A DNA stretch of 64,000 bases. Source: Caldifermentibacillus hisashii. GTDB lineage: Bacteria > Bacillota > Bacilli > Bacillales > Caldibacillaceae. Of this stretch, positions 42,920 through 52,461 are shown piece by piece. The DNA lies in assembly GCF_027568575.1 (NCBI RefSeq), contig NZ_JANUVP010000005.1. One strand, given 5' to 3'. Positions within the stretch are counted from its first letter, which is position 1. Each line of letters starts with the position of its first letter. Position numbers and translations under genes: made by a program. Under the pieces are notes generated by a model, which was not told the origin of the DNA, did no database searches, and worked only from the letters and a program-made list of their open reading frames with translations.

Positions 42920-45433
42920 ATGAGAAGAGTCTTCAAACAAATTTTGGCTGTGGTTATTATTCTAGCTACAGTATCACCAATTTATGTTAATGGGATGGCT
43001 GAGACCAATGAAAAACATGATTTAGAGCTTTGGAATGCATTAAAACCGCTAAGCACAACAGTGATCTTCCTAAACACCGGAGCACATCCGGATGACGAAA
43101 GAAGTGATTTTCTTGCATATCTTTCTAGGGGGCTTGGTGTAAAAACAGCAAGCCTAATCGCCAATCGAGGTGAGGGCGGACAGAATGAAATTGGAAGTGA
43201 ACTTGGGAATGCACTGGGAATTATTCGTTCCAATGAGATGATTGAGGCAGCAAAAATTACTGGAGTAAAAGCCTATCATCTCAGTAAGGAACCGTCTGAT
43301 GCAATCTATGATTTTGGTTTTTCAAAGTCACCGGATGAAACACTAGAAAAATGGGGAGAAGAAATAACTTACGAACGTTTGATTCGTTTTATCCGTACAT
43401 ATAAGCCGGATATCGTCATGCCATCGTTCCGTAATGTTGACAGCCAGCACGGTCATCATCGAGCAATCTCTATTCTTTCTCAAAAGGCATTTAGCGATGC
43501 AGCAGATCCAAACGTATTTCCAGAGCATTTCATTGAAGGATTGACACCTTGGCAAATTAAGAAAGTATATTTACCAGCTGATTCTTTTTCAGATGTAACA
43601 AAAACAGAATCAATTGAAATTGGTATGATTAATCCAATTTATGGGATGACTTATCCACAACTTGGCGAACAATCAAGATTTATGCATAAAAGTCAAGGGA
43701 TGGGGAGTGAAATACCAGCTGAACCACGGCAATTTAAAATCGAGCTAGTCAATGCAATCGAATCGGCAAATAATCCGGACTTATTTAAAGGTATCCCGTA
43801 TAATTTTACTGAATGGGCTATCATCGTACCAAAGGGTAATTTACAAGTTCAATTAAAAAACTTCCAAAAACGGCTGGATAGGATGGTTGAACTGTATCCG
43901 AATCGTGAAAAAATTTTTCCTGAAGCACAAAAAGCTTTAAAAGACGTGGAAAGATTAATTAATAAAACAGAAAAATCCAAATTTGATAATGGTTTAAAAA
44001 CGGATTTACTTTATAAACTTGAAACTAAACAAGAACAATTAGAAGAACTAAGCTTTATTAGTTCCAATTTAGAAGTGAAGACTGAAATTTCTTCCAATGT
44101 ATTAACCCGTGGTGAAACAGCGAAGGTTAAGATAACTTTGACTAACCATGGAAGAGAGATACTTAATCATGTGGAAGCCTTATTATTGGTACCCACGGAT
44201 TGGAAAAATGTTAAAAAGCAAAGTTTTACAAAATTAAAACCGAACGAGACAAAAATCTTCACATATGAAATACAAGTTCCTAAAGATGAAGAGTATTTCA
44301 ATCCCTATGCTGAATCAATCATCCAAAGTAAAGTAATCTACAAGCAAAATGGTTTTCAAACAGAAAAAGTTTTTGGATTGGATGAAACGATTGCAGTAGT
44401 GCCAGATTTGAGCATTGCTGTCAACCCGCAAAATATTGTTGTTAACACAGCGGATGTACAAGAGTCCATTCCAGTTACTGTAAAAGTAAAAAGTTACTTT
44501 GAAGGTGAGAAAAATGCAACTGTGAAACTAAATCTTCCGCAAGGGTGGAAAACTAATCCTGTCCAGAAAGAGGTAACTTTGCAGGAGAGAAACGATGAAA
44601 AAGAAGTAACATTCAATTTAAAGCCCCCAGCTGATCTCAAAGAAGGTAATTTCACCATTGAAGCAATAGCTGTGGCTGACGGTAAAACTTTTACTACAAC
44701 AGTACAAGAAATTTCTTATGATCATATAAAGCATTCTTATTATTTGTATCCGACAAGGATTGATGGCGTTGCTTTTGAATTATTAAAACCTGAAAATCTG
44801 AAAATAGGTTACGTTGAAAGTGGCTTTGATAAAGTTGCTGACTATTTAACAAATGCAGGCTTTGATGTGTCAAAACTGTCAGAGAAAGATTTGACAACAG
44901 GAGATCTGTCTCAATATGATACGATCATAACAGGAATTCGAGCTTATTTATCACGAGATGACCTATTAGAGAATAATGAAAAGTTATTCGAGTATGTAAA
45001 AAATGGCGGTCACCTAGTTGTTCAATATCATAAACCGGAAGACAAATGGAATAGTGAGAAGAGTGCACCATATCCACTTGAAATTGGAACTCCTTCCATT
45101 CGTTATCGAGTAACTGATGAAAATGCAACTGTTACTGTAAAAAAACCGGATCATAAATTATTTAACTATCCGAACAAAATTACTGAAGGCGATTGGGAAA
45201 ATTGGGTTCAAGAACGCGGTCTGTATTTCCCAATGAAGTGGGATGAAAAATATGAAACATTTATCAGCATGGCGGATCCAAATGAAAAACCGTTTGAAAG
45301 TGGTATTTTAATGGCCAAATACGGTAATGGAACCTATTTATATACGAATTTAGTATTTTACCGGCAAATGGAAAACCAAGTACCTGGTGCTTACCGTATC
45401 TTTACAAATTTAATTAGCTACGGGGTGGAGTAA
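42920..45433 (+). CDS. Secreted multidomain PIG-L deacetylase
   Basis: An 837-residue exported protein. Residues 1-26 form a signal peptide. The PIG-L/LmbE domain follows with zinc motif AHPDDE at 55-60 and HGHH near 177-180, so the de-N-acetylase/amidase site is complete. About 380-600 are two beta-sandwich NEW3-like domains (TRGETAKVKITLTNHG repeats the pattern), and about 620-837 form a class I glutamine-amidotransferase-like, probably non-catalytic, domain. PIG-L enzymes act on GlcNAc-containing small molecules or cleave the amide of mycothiol/bacillithiol conjugates. AAAGGGG precedes the ATG. No sortase motif or membrane anchor. Confidence 0.85.
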   Translation: MRRVFKQILAVVIILATVSPIYVNGMAETNEKHDLELWNALKPLSTTVIFLNTGAHPDDERSDFLAYLSRGLGVKTASLIANRGEGGQNEIGSELGNALGIIRSNEMIEAAKITGVKAYHLSKEPSDAIYDFGFSKSPDETLEKWGEEITYERLIRFIRTYKPDIVMPSFRNVDSQHGHHRAISILSQKAFSDAADPNVFPEHFIEGLTPWQIKKVYLPADSFSDVTKTESIEIGMINPIYGMTYPQLGEQSRFMHKSQGMGSEIPAEPRQFKIELVNAIESANNPDLFKGIPYNFTEWAIIVPKGNLQVQLKNFQKRLDRMVELYPNREKIFPEAQKALKDVERLINKTEKSKFDNGLKTDLLYKLETKQEQLEELSFISSNLEVKTEISSNVLTRGETAKVKITLTNHGREILNHVEALLLVPTDWKNVKKQSFTKLKPNETKIFTYEIQVPKDEEYFNPYAESIIQSKVIYKQNGFQTEKVFGLDETIAVVPDLSIAVNPQNIVVNTADVQESIPVTVKVKSYFEGEKNATVKLNLPQGWKTNPVQKEVTLQERNDEKEVTFNLKPPADLKEGNFTIEAIAVADGKTFTTTVQEISYDHIKHSYYLYPTRIDGVAFELLKPENLKIGYVESGFDKVADYLTNAGFDVSKLSEKDLTTGDLSQYDTIITGIRAYLSRDDLLENNEKLFEYVKNGGHLVVQYHKPEDKWNSEKSAPYPLEIGTPSIRYRVTDENATVTVKKPDHKLFNYPNKITEGDWENWVQERGLYFPMKWDEKYETFISMADPNEKPFESGILMAKYGNGTYLYTNLVFYRQMENQVPGAYRIFTNLISYGVE

Positions 45434-45441
45434 TTAAATAT

Positions 45442-45482
45442 GAGTAACCCGAAAGTATTATGTTAGTTACTTTCGGGTACTC
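45442..45482 (+). terminator. Long hairpin after the PIG-L gene
   Basis: GAGTAACCCGAAAGTA pairs with TACTTTCGGGTACTC (one bulge). There is no T run, so it may act as a weak terminator or as a 3' stabilising structure that separates the PIG-L transcript from the ROK operon. Confidence 0.6.
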
Positions 45483-45561
45483 ATCCTTGTAACACCTTTC
45501 ACCTACATTAAGTATACTTTTAAAAAAATGGGACAATTATAAAAATGTTTTTTAAAAGAGA

Positions 45562-45618
45562 TTGACTAATTCCAGTATTTAAAATATAATTCTATATAGT
45601 TAGTTAAAATTACTAACA
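45562..45618 (+). promoter_or_regulatory. Promoter and operator of the ROK-ABC-lyase-kinase operon
   Basis: TTGACT (45562-45567), 17 bases, TATAAT (45585-45590): the best sigmaA promoter in the accessory region. The palindrome AGTTAGT-N7-ACTAACA (45598-45618) covers the expected start site, and a further half site TTAACTAAG follows at about 45623. A repressor bound here would block initiation. Confidence 0.8.
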
Positions 45619-45715
45619 AACATTAACTAAGAAGGAAAAATTTTAAATATAAATATATAATTTTTTATATTTGTTCAGAATATTACATAATTTTAATTTA
45701 TTTGGAGGATTTTTC

Positions 45716-46882
45716 GTGAATAAACCGAGAAAAGCCAGTCGCCAGTTAGTAAAATCCTTAAACAGGGAGTTAGTCATTAATGAATTGAAGGAATTCCCGA
45801 AACAGTCCAGAGCTGATCTTTCCAAGCGGACGAAATTAAGTAAACCGGCTGTTTCTGAAATTGTTAAGGAGTTGATTGAAGAAGGTTTGGTTATCGAAAT
45901 AGGACTAGGTCCGTCTAGTGGCGGGAAAAAACCGATACTTCTTGAATATAATTCGAAAGCCAATTATGTACTAGGTGTGCTGGTTGAGGATGATAAAATT
46001 TTCATTACTGTGGGGGACATGAATGGTGAGCTGGTAGATATAACACAATTGACATTCACACCGCCGACAGAGGGTTCAATGATTGTTAGCCTAATCGAAA
46101 ATGGGGTTCGAAAAATATTAAACTCGCAGAAAATCAAGATTGATAAGGTTTTAGGAATGACAGTAGGAATTTCCGGCATTTCGGTTGATCCAAATCAAAA
46201 AATTGATTATTCCCCTTCTATTGATTGGGGAGATATCAACTTGAAAGATATGCTATCTAAAAAGCTTGATATGCAGATTATAATAGAAAATGATGTCAAC
46301 TTAATGACTATCGGTGAATATTATAAAGGTTCTGGTTTTAACATACCAAATCTTGTTTATTTGTTTATTGGTAATGGGATTGGTAGCGGTATCATTATTA
46401 ATGGTCAATTTTATAAGGGAAGTCATACTGCTGCAGGGGAAATTGGCTACATGTTTATCGGTAATGAAAGTAATTTTCGACAGAATATGGGGATTTTTGA
46501 AGCAACCTATGGTCGGTTTGGAATTAGTGAGATGTTAAAACAAGAATATCTTGAATTTAAACAGGACGATTCACTCATACAAGTTATGCAAGCTCATGAC
46601 CATAATTTAAAGATTAAAGAAATTTTGAATGAAGTTATAAAAGAGTGGGCTAAAGCAGCAGTGAATATCATAAGTATTCTTGACCCAGAGATGGTCATTT
46701 TATCCGGGGAGTTAGCATACATGAATGAGGAATCTTTCAATCTTTTTAAATCAATTGTAGAAAATTATGTTCCGAAACTGCCAGATCTGAAAATTACAAA
46801 ACTCGGTTCTAAGGCTGGTTTATACGGTGCTGTTCATTTAGCATTGAATCATTTCAAACAACCGGCTTTAAACATAAATTAG
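45716..46882 (+). CDS. ROK-family transcriptional regulator (NagC/XylR type)
   Basis: A 388-residue protein: N-terminal winged helix (SRADLSKRTKLSKPAVSEIVKELIEEGLV) and a sugar-kinase-like ROK domain. The zinc-binding CxCGxxGCxE motif common in ROK proteins is absent; the equivalent stretch reads GEIGYMFIGNESNFRQNMG. That suggests a pure sensor, not an enzyme. GTG 45716 has TTGGAGG upstream; an ATG at 45671 has none. It is the first gene of the operon and probably represses it and the PIG-L gene, using an amino-sugar-type ligand as inducer. Confidence 0.88.
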   Translation: MNKPRKASRQLVKSLNRELVINELKEFPKQSRADLSKRTKLSKPAVSEIVKELIEEGLVIEIGLGPSSGGKKPILLEYNSKANYVLGVLVEDDKIFITVGDMNGELVDITQLTFTPPTEGSMIVSLIENGVRKILNSQKIKIDKVLGMTVGISGISVDPNQKIDYSPSIDWGDINLKDMLSKKLDMQIIIENDVNLMTIGEYYKGSGFNIPNLVYLFIGNGIGSGIIINGQFYKGSHTAAGEIGYMFIGNESNFRQNMGIFEATYGRFGISEMLKQEYLEFKQDDSLIQVMQAHDHNLKIKEILNEVIKEWAKAAVNIISILDPEMVILSGELAYMNEESFNLFKSIVENYVPKLPDLKITKLGSKAGLYGAVHLALNHFKQPALNIN

Positions 46883-46907
46883 CGAACAATAAATAGGAGG
46901 GGTCAAT

Positions 46908-47987
46908 TTGAAAAGAACAGGTGTATTAAGTCTTATTATCATTTTTATGCTGCTTGTTTTGACAGCATGTAGTGGTGGAAATGAAACAAGCAAAACGGAC
47001 ACAAATAAAGGGGAAAAAACTGGTGGAAATAAGTCGCCATCCGGTAACCTTGTCATCTACACTGCACGTGATCAAACCGTTGTTGACAAAGTGAAGGCAA
47101 TGTTCAATGAAAAATATCCTGATATTCAAGTGGATGTATTGACAATGGGTGCACAAGAAATTTTAGAACGGGTCCGTGCTGAAAAATCGAATCCCCAGGC
47201 AGATTTTTGGTGGGGTGGAACACAGTCAGCCTTTATGCAAGCTGCTAATGAAGATTTACTAGAAACATATAAACCTAGTTTTGATAGTGCAATAAAACCG
47301 GAGCATAAAGATGCTGAAGGTCGCTGGTATGGGGAAATGCTTCTTGCAGAAGTATTTATGATTAACAGTGATGTATTATCTAAAAAAGAAGCACCACAGG
47401 ATTGGGATGATTTACTCGATCCAAAATGGAAGGACAAAATTATCATTCGTGGGGTATTGCCTTCGGGTACAATGCGTACGATTTATTCGGCCATGATTTA
47501 TCGTCAAGATCCAAAAGATCCTGAAAAGGGTTATGAATGGTTAAGAAAATTGGATGCTAATACGAAAGAATATACCCAAGATCCGACAAACCTTTACTTA
47601 AAATTGGCACGTCAAGAAGGTGTTGTCTCTCTATGGAATCTTCAAGATATTTTAATTCAAAAATATTCAAACAACCAACCATTTGACTATGTATTCCCAT
47701 CAAGTGGGGCACCAATTCTTGTTGATGCAGTTGGTCTCGTGAAAGGTAGTAAGAACCAAGAAAATGCTAAGCTTTTCTATGAATTCTTATTTGATCCGGA
47801 AACTATTGCTCAACTGTCAAAAGATTTATATCAAATTCCATCCCGTACAGATATTGATCCTGCTTCTATGCCAGATTGGTATAAGGAGTTAGAGTTAAAA
47901 GAATTACAGCTTGATTGGAAAGTAATGGCTGAAAAAGAAATGGAATGGATGCAATATTGGGATGAAAACATTAAAGGTCAAAATTAA
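46908..47987 (+). CDS. ABC transporter substrate-binding lipoprotein (family 1, Fe/AEP/PgtC-like)
   Basis: A 359-residue lipoprotein: signal peptide with lipobox LTAC (Cys21), a Ser/Gly/Lys-rich linker to about residue 45, then the type II periplasmic-binding fold starting LVIYTARDQTVVDKVKAMF. It belongs to the branch that includes ferric, phosphoglycerate and aminoethylphosphonate binders. The adjacent Tyr-Tyr pair typical of ferric-binding proteins is not seen, so a small organic anion is more likely. The TTG start has AGGAGGGG upstream. It is separated from the ATPase gene by an eight-pair hairpin. Confidence 0.88.
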   Translation: MKRTGVLSLIIIFMLLVLTACSGGNETSKTDTNKGEKTGGNKSPSGNLVIYTARDQTVVDKVKAMFNEKYPDIQVDVLTMGAQEILERVRAEKSNPQADFWWGGTQSAFMQAANEDLLETYKPSFDSAIKPEHKDAEGRWYGEMLLAEVFMINSDVLSKKEAPQDWDDLLDPKWKDKIIIRGVLPSGTMRTIYSAMIYRQDPKDPEKGYEWLRKLDANTKEYTQDPTNLYLKLARQEGVVSLWNLQDILIQKYSNNQPFDYVFPSSGAPILVDAVGLVKGSKNQENAKLFYEFLFDPETIAQLSKDLYQIPSRTDIDPASMPDWYKELELKELQLDWKVMAEKEMEWMQYWDENIKGQN

Positions 47988-47998
47988 TTTAATACAGG

Positions 47999-48021
47999 CA
48001 GGGTGACATTGGTTCACCCTG
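47999..48021 (+). other. Intercistronic hairpin between binding protein and ATPase genes
   Basis: CAGGGTGA pairs perfectly with TCACCCTG across a seven-base loop, with no T tract. Such hairpins often stabilise the upstream message and lower downstream expression, giving more binding protein than membrane complex. Confidence 0.6.
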
Positions 48022-48047
48022 TTCTACATTACTGTGAGGTGTTATTT

Positions 48048-49124
48048 TTGAAAAGCGTTAGTCTAGAAAATGTTTCGAAAATATTTGGGAATGCAGTTGG
48101 TGTGGACGGCATTAACATTGATATCCAATCTGGTGAGTTTTTTACATTTCTGGGGCCAAGTGGATGTGGAAAAACAACAACACTGCGAATGATTGCTGGC
48201 TTTTATTACCCGACAAACGGAAAAATTTATTTTGATCACCAGGATGTTACTTTTTTACAGCCAAATAAACGAAATATTGGTATGGTTTTTCAAAATTATG
48301 CATTGTTTCCACATATGACAGTTTTTGAAAACATAGCATTTGGTTTAGAAGTGAGAAAGCTATCGAAGTCAGTCATAAAAGAAAAAGTAGAAAAGGTGCA
48401 AAAACTTGTCCATCTTGATGGTTATGGTTCCAGAAAAATTACTGAATTATCTGGGGGGCAGCAACAACGAGTTGCACTTGCCAGAGCAATTGTCATTGAA
48501 CCAGATATATTACTTCTTGATGAGCCGCTGTCCAATCTCGATGCAAAACTTCGAGAAGAAACACGAGTAGAAATCAAGCGTCTTCAAGTCGAACTTGGTA
48601 TTACGACAATTTATGTAACCCATGACCAACATGAGGCAATGGCAATGTCTGATCGAATTATGGTTATGAATAAAGGGAAAATTCAACAAATAGGAACCCC
48701 ACAGGAAATTTATAATAAACCAGCTAATCCATTCGTTGCTTCGTTTATTGGTGAATCAAACATTTTAGAAGGAAAAGTAAAAGCCGTTAACGGAAATGAT
48801 GTTGAAGTAGAGCTTTCTGATGGTATTTTGTTACATGGCAATAAAATGAACGCTGCACCAAATACCAATTTTACACTAGGAAAAATAATTAAATTATCGA
48901 TTCGTCCAGAAATAATCTTGGAAGGCGATGGACCAAACAAAATGACAGGTGAAATCCAGTTAGTTGAGTTTTCTGGTGTGAGTATCAACTATATTGTCAA
49001 GGTTGGTCCTAATGAAATTAGCTTGATGATTATTAATAAAGGTTCCAATATTTTACAACGTGGGGAAAATTTGACATTCCATATACCAGAAAATGGAATT
49101 TACTTTTTAGGTGAAGAGTGGTGA
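48048..49124 (+). CDS. ABC transporter ATP-binding protein (PotA/FbpC type)
   Basis: A 358-residue ATPase with Walker A GPSGCGKTT, Q-loop MVFQNYALFPHM, signature LSGGQQQR, Walker B ILLLDEP, switch His in VTHDQ, and a C-terminal TOBE domain (from about residue 240) as in spermidine, ferric and phosphonate importers. The start is TTG 48048 with GAGGTG upstream; the upstream in-frame TTG at 48003 lies inside the hairpin. Four bases separate it from the permease gene. Confidence 0.9.
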   Translation: MKSVSLENVSKIFGNAVGVDGINIDIQSGEFFTFLGPSGCGKTTTLRMIAGFYYPTNGKIYFDHQDVTFLQPNKRNIGMVFQNYALFPHMTVFENIAFGLEVRKLSKSVIKEKVEKVQKLVHLDGYGSRKITELSGGQQQRVALARAIVIEPDILLLDEPLSNLDAKLREETRVEIKRLQVELGITTIYVTHDQHEAMAMSDRIMVMNKGKIQQIGTPQEIYNKPANPFVASFIGESNILEGKVKAVNGNDVEVELSDGILLHGNKMNAAPNTNFTLGKIIKLSIRPEIILEGDGPNKMTGEIQLVEFSGVSINYIVKVGPNEISLMIINKGSNILQRGENLTFHIPENGIYFLGEEW

Positions 49125-49128
49125 GAAC

Positions 49129-50850
49129 ATGAGAACCAATCAGATGAATAAACTAAGTACTTGGACAAGATTAACTCAATCAAAATACTTTGTCTATGTT
49201 TTAATTTCTCCATTGTTTTTAATCTTATTAGCTTATGTCATTTATCCATTATATAAAACATTTATGCAAAGTGTTGTTGGTGAAAATGGATTTACAATGG
49301 AAAATTATGCTAGATTCTTCAATCCGGAAAGTAATGCTAATATGGAAGCTTTGTTCAATAGTGTCTATATTTCTATTATCAGCGTGATTACCTGTGCAGT
49401 TGTTGGGGTTACAATGGCATTTCTTTTGGAACGTTATGATTTTCCTGGCAGAAAAATTTTATCCATACTTGTACTCGTTCCGATGGCGTTGCCACCACTT
49501 ATTGGATCATTGTCATTTACATTCTTGTACGGGGAAAGCGGCATCTTTCCAAGGGCATTCCAAGCACTGTTCAAGTTGGATGAAGTCCCATTTGCTCTAA
49601 GCGGGATTCCTGGCGTGATCATTGTGCATACGTTTACGATGTACACCTACTTTTATTTAACTGCATCCGCAGCTATTAAGGATTTAGATCCATCTCTTGA
49701 AGAAGCTGCAACTAGTTTGGGGGCTAGTCGCTTTCGAATTTGGTTGAAAATTATTTTGCCGATGTTGACTCCGGCGATGGTTGCTTCTTCATTACTCGTA
49801 TTCATGATTTCAATGGCGTCTTACACTGCACCGCTTATGTTTGGAGTTGAACGGACAATGACGATGCAAATCTATCTTTCCCGGACAAATGGAAACTTAG
49901 ATATGGCAGCGACACAATCTACTATTCTATCGGTTGTTTCCATTTTGTTTCTAATTATAATGCGTTGGTACCAAAATAGAAGGAACTATCAGAATCAAAG
50001 CAAGGGGATAGGGGTACATCGGACAGAGGTCCGTTCAGCCTTTATGAAATATTTCTCAATGTTCTTGTCAATGATTGGTGTCATTATTTTGATGTTGCCG
50101 ATATTGGTTATAGCATTGATTTCGTTTTCAGTTGACGGAGAATGGACGGTTCAAATTATCCCAACTACATACACCTTACAACATTACATTGATCTATTTA
50201 CTGATTCTGAAACTTGGAGACCCATTTGGAATAGTATCAAGATGAGTACAGTTGCGGTTATTGGAAATATCATATTCGGTGTTGCAGCAGCTTATGCAAT
50301 GGTTCGGTTAAACTTCAAAGGAAAAACCTTGATGGATATACTAATTATGGTACCGTGGGCCTTGCCTGGTACGGTTGTGGCCGTGAATTTAATTGCTGCT
50401 TTTAGTGAACCGACTGCATTTAGTTTTAATCAAGTATTAATTGGGACATTTTGGATTTTACCACTCGCCTATTTTGTTCGACAATTACCTCTTGTTTTCC
50501 GTTCAACTTCTGCAAGTCTTGTCCAGATGGATAAATCTATAGAAGAGGCGGCGAGAAGCTTAGGTGCAAACTGGTGGTATTCATTTAGAAAAATTATCTT
50601 ACCAATTACGATGTCGGGTATCTTAGCTGGAACATTATTAGCATTTGTTCAAGGGTTAGGTGAATTCGTTGCATCGATTCTCATTTATAGTGTTTCAACG
50701 ATGCCGATGTCCGTTGCTATATTTCAAAAAATGTATGCCTTCCAATTTGGGACTGCTTGTGCATACGGGGTATTACAAATCGTTCTTATTATAATCGTGT
50801 TGGCTGTATCAAGAAAATTGGAAGGGAAACTTGTAAATAGCCCAGTATAA
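49129..50850 (+). CDS. ABC transporter permease, fused double domain (FbpB type)
   Basis: A 573-residue membrane protein with two complete permease domains, about twelve spans. Each half has an EAA loop for ATPase contact: EEAATSLGASRFRIWLKIILP near residue 200 and EEAARSLGANWWYSFRKIILP near 480. Fusion of the two permeases is typical of FbpB-type importers. The ATG at 49129 follows a GGTGAG site overlapping the ATPase stop region; a GTG at 49111 is too early. With the binding protein and ATPase it forms a complete importer. Confidence 0.9.
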   Translation: MRTNQMNKLSTWTRLTQSKYFVYVLISPLFLILLAYVIYPLYKTFMQSVVGENGFTMENYARFFNPESNANMEALFNSVYISIISVITCAVVGVTMAFLLERYDFPGRKILSILVLVPMALPPLIGSLSFTFLYGESGIFPRAFQALFKLDEVPFALSGIPGVIIVHTFTMYTYFYLTASAAIKDLDPSLEEAATSLGASRFRIWLKIILPMLTPAMVASSLLVFMISMASYTAPLMFGVERTMTMQIYLSRTNGNLDMAATQSTILSVVSILFLIIMRWYQNRRNYQNQSKGIGVHRTEVRSAFMKYFSMFLSMIGVIILMLPILVIALISFSVDGEWTVQIIPTTYTLQHYIDLFTDSETWRPIWNSIKMSTVAVIGNIIFGVAAAYAMVRLNFKGKTLMDILIMVPWALPGTVVAVNLIAAFSEPTAFSFNQVLIGTFWILPLAYFVRQLPLVFRSTSASLVQMDKSIEEAARSLGANWWYSFRKIILPITMSGILAGTLLAFVQGLGEFVASILIYSVSTMPMSVAIFQKMYAFQFGTACAYGVLQIVLIIIVLAVSRKLEGKLVNSPV

Positions 50851-50937
50851 GTAAATTTGAGGGAATTCATAAATATATTTAAAAATTGTAAAAAATCTCT
50901 ATGTTTACTAAATATGTAAATGAAAGGACTGCTTCCA

Positions 50938-52461
50938 TTGAAAGAATCACATCTTCATCAAATTATGGAACGGGAAGGAACTAAATTTCCTTCACAAACT
51001 TATAAAGACATTGTTTTACAACCAGCATTCGACAATGCAAAAAAACAATTTATTAAGCCGATGATTGAAATCCATCTTGCTCATTTGATTATGCTAGTGG
51101 AGGAAGGAATTATTCAAAAAGCAGAGGCTGTGGAAATTGTCAAGGCAATCAAAAAGATAGACGTGAATGAAATTGAAAAGGTACCTTATGATCCTTCTTT
51201 TGAAGATTTATTTTTTCAGATTGAACATTTTTTAATTGAAGAAGCAGGAGAAATTGCCGGTAACCTTCACATTGCAAGAAGCCGAAATGATATGGGAATC
51301 GCCATTTATCGGATAACTCTTCGGCAAAAATTATTAAAATTGATTGAAATTGCAACAAAATTTCGTGATTCTCTAATTGCATTGACTGATGAATATATTG
51401 ATACAATTATGATTGGTTACACCCATACTCAACAGGCTCAACCAACAACTCTTGCTCATTATTTCAATGCGATGACTGATTTATTAACAAGGGATATTAC
51501 TAGATTTCATGCAGCATATGAACGATTAAACCGAAGTACCATGGGAGCAGCTGCATTGACAACCTCAGGATTTCCAGTTAACAGGAAGCGAATGCAGGAG
51601 TTACTTGGGTTTGAAGGAATGATTGATAATTCATGGGATGCTGTGGCTGGAGCCGATTATATAGGAGAGATCGCTTCTGTTATTCAATTGGCCGCAATTA
51701 ATCTTGGTCGATCAATCCAAGATTTTCTACTATGGGGTACACAGGAATTTGGTGCAATCAAATTATCTGCCCCTTATGTACAAATTAGTTCAATTATGCC
51801 GCAAAAACGCAATCCTGTTTCAATTGAACATATGCGTGCTCTTTTATCAAGTGTTGCTGGAAACGCACAAACCGTTTTAACAATGATGCATAACACCCCA
51901 TTCGGGGATATTGTCGATACAGAAGATGATATGCAACCATATATGTGGAAAGCAATTGAAGCATTACAAAACAATTATCAACTGTTATCCAGTGTTCTTT
52001 TGACTATGGAGGTCGATAAAGAAAAACTTTTGAAAAGAGCAAAGGAGAGTTTTGCTAATGTAACAGAATTGGCTGATACATTGGTGAGAACAAATCATCT
52101 TTCATTCCGGAAGGCTCATGAAATTGTAAGTGCGACGGTTAGGGACTTAAGCGCCCAGAAGAAAGAATCAATCCAAGATTTTACATTGTCTTTATTAAAT
52201 AAACATGCTGAAAAAATAATTGGTCGCAAATTAAATTTAACAGAGGAAGAATTTATCCAGGCGCTCAGTCCAGAACACTTTGTTAAAATTAGAACAGTAG
52301 AAGGTGGGCCTAGCCGAGAAAGAATGGAAAAAACTATCAAAGAAAGACATGAAGAACAAAAATTATTAGAAAAATGGCTAGATGAAAAATATGCTACTCT
52401 TAAAAAAGCACACGAGTTGGTTGAAAATATCGTAACTGAATGGACGAAAGCAAATGGTTGA
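50938..52461 (+). CDS. Argininosuccinate lyase/fumarase-superfamily lyase
   Basis: A 507-residue homotetramer-type lyase. Superfamily motifs are present: ARSRNDMGIA, GYTHTQQAQPTTLAHY, and the catalytic-Ser loop SSIMPQKRNPVSIEH near residue 285. These enzymes remove fumarate by beta-elimination from a succinyl-type substrate (argininosuccinate, adenylosuccinate, aspartate, malate). It is annotated argH-like by similarity, but no argG or other arginine gene is near, it is longer than ArgH (about 460), and it is coupled to a sugar kinase by an eight-base overlap. The TTG start follows AAAGGA at nine bases; ATG 50920 overlaps it. Confidence 0.82.
   Translation: MKESHLHQIMEREGTKFPSQTYKDIVLQPAFDNAKKQFIKPMIEIHLAHLIMLVEEGIIQKAEAVEIVKAIKKIDVNEIEKVPYDPSFEDLFFQIEHFLIEEAGEIAGNLHIARSRNDMGIAIYRITLRQKLLKLIEIATKFRDSLIALTDEYIDTIMIGYTHTQQAQPTTLAHYFNAMTDLLTRDITRFHAAYERLNRSTMGAAALTTSGFPVNRKRMQELLGFEGMIDNSWDAVAGADYIGEIASVIQLAAINLGRSIQDFLLWGTQEFGAIKLSAPYVQISSIMPQKRNPVSIEHMRALLSSVAGNAQTVLTMMHNTPFGDIVDTEDDMQPYMWKAIEALQNNYQLLSSVLLTMEVDKEKLLKRAKESFANVTELADTLVRTNHLSFRKAHEIVSATVRDLSAQKKESIQDFTLSLLNKHAEKIIGRKLNLTEEEFIQALSPEHFVKIRTVEGGPSRERMEKTIKERHEEQKLLEKWLDEKYATLKKAHELVENIVTEWTKANG

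Noticed and set aside
46908..50850. Ferric iron importer
   Set aside because: Architecture is FbpABC-like, but the binding protein lacks an adjacent Tyr pair and the neighbours are sugar- and dicarboxylate-type enzymes.
50938..52461. Labelling the lyase as arginine-biosynthetic ArgH
   Set aside because: Family motifs fit the superfamily, but context (sugar kinase, importer, PIG-L) and greater length argue against; left as a superfamily call.
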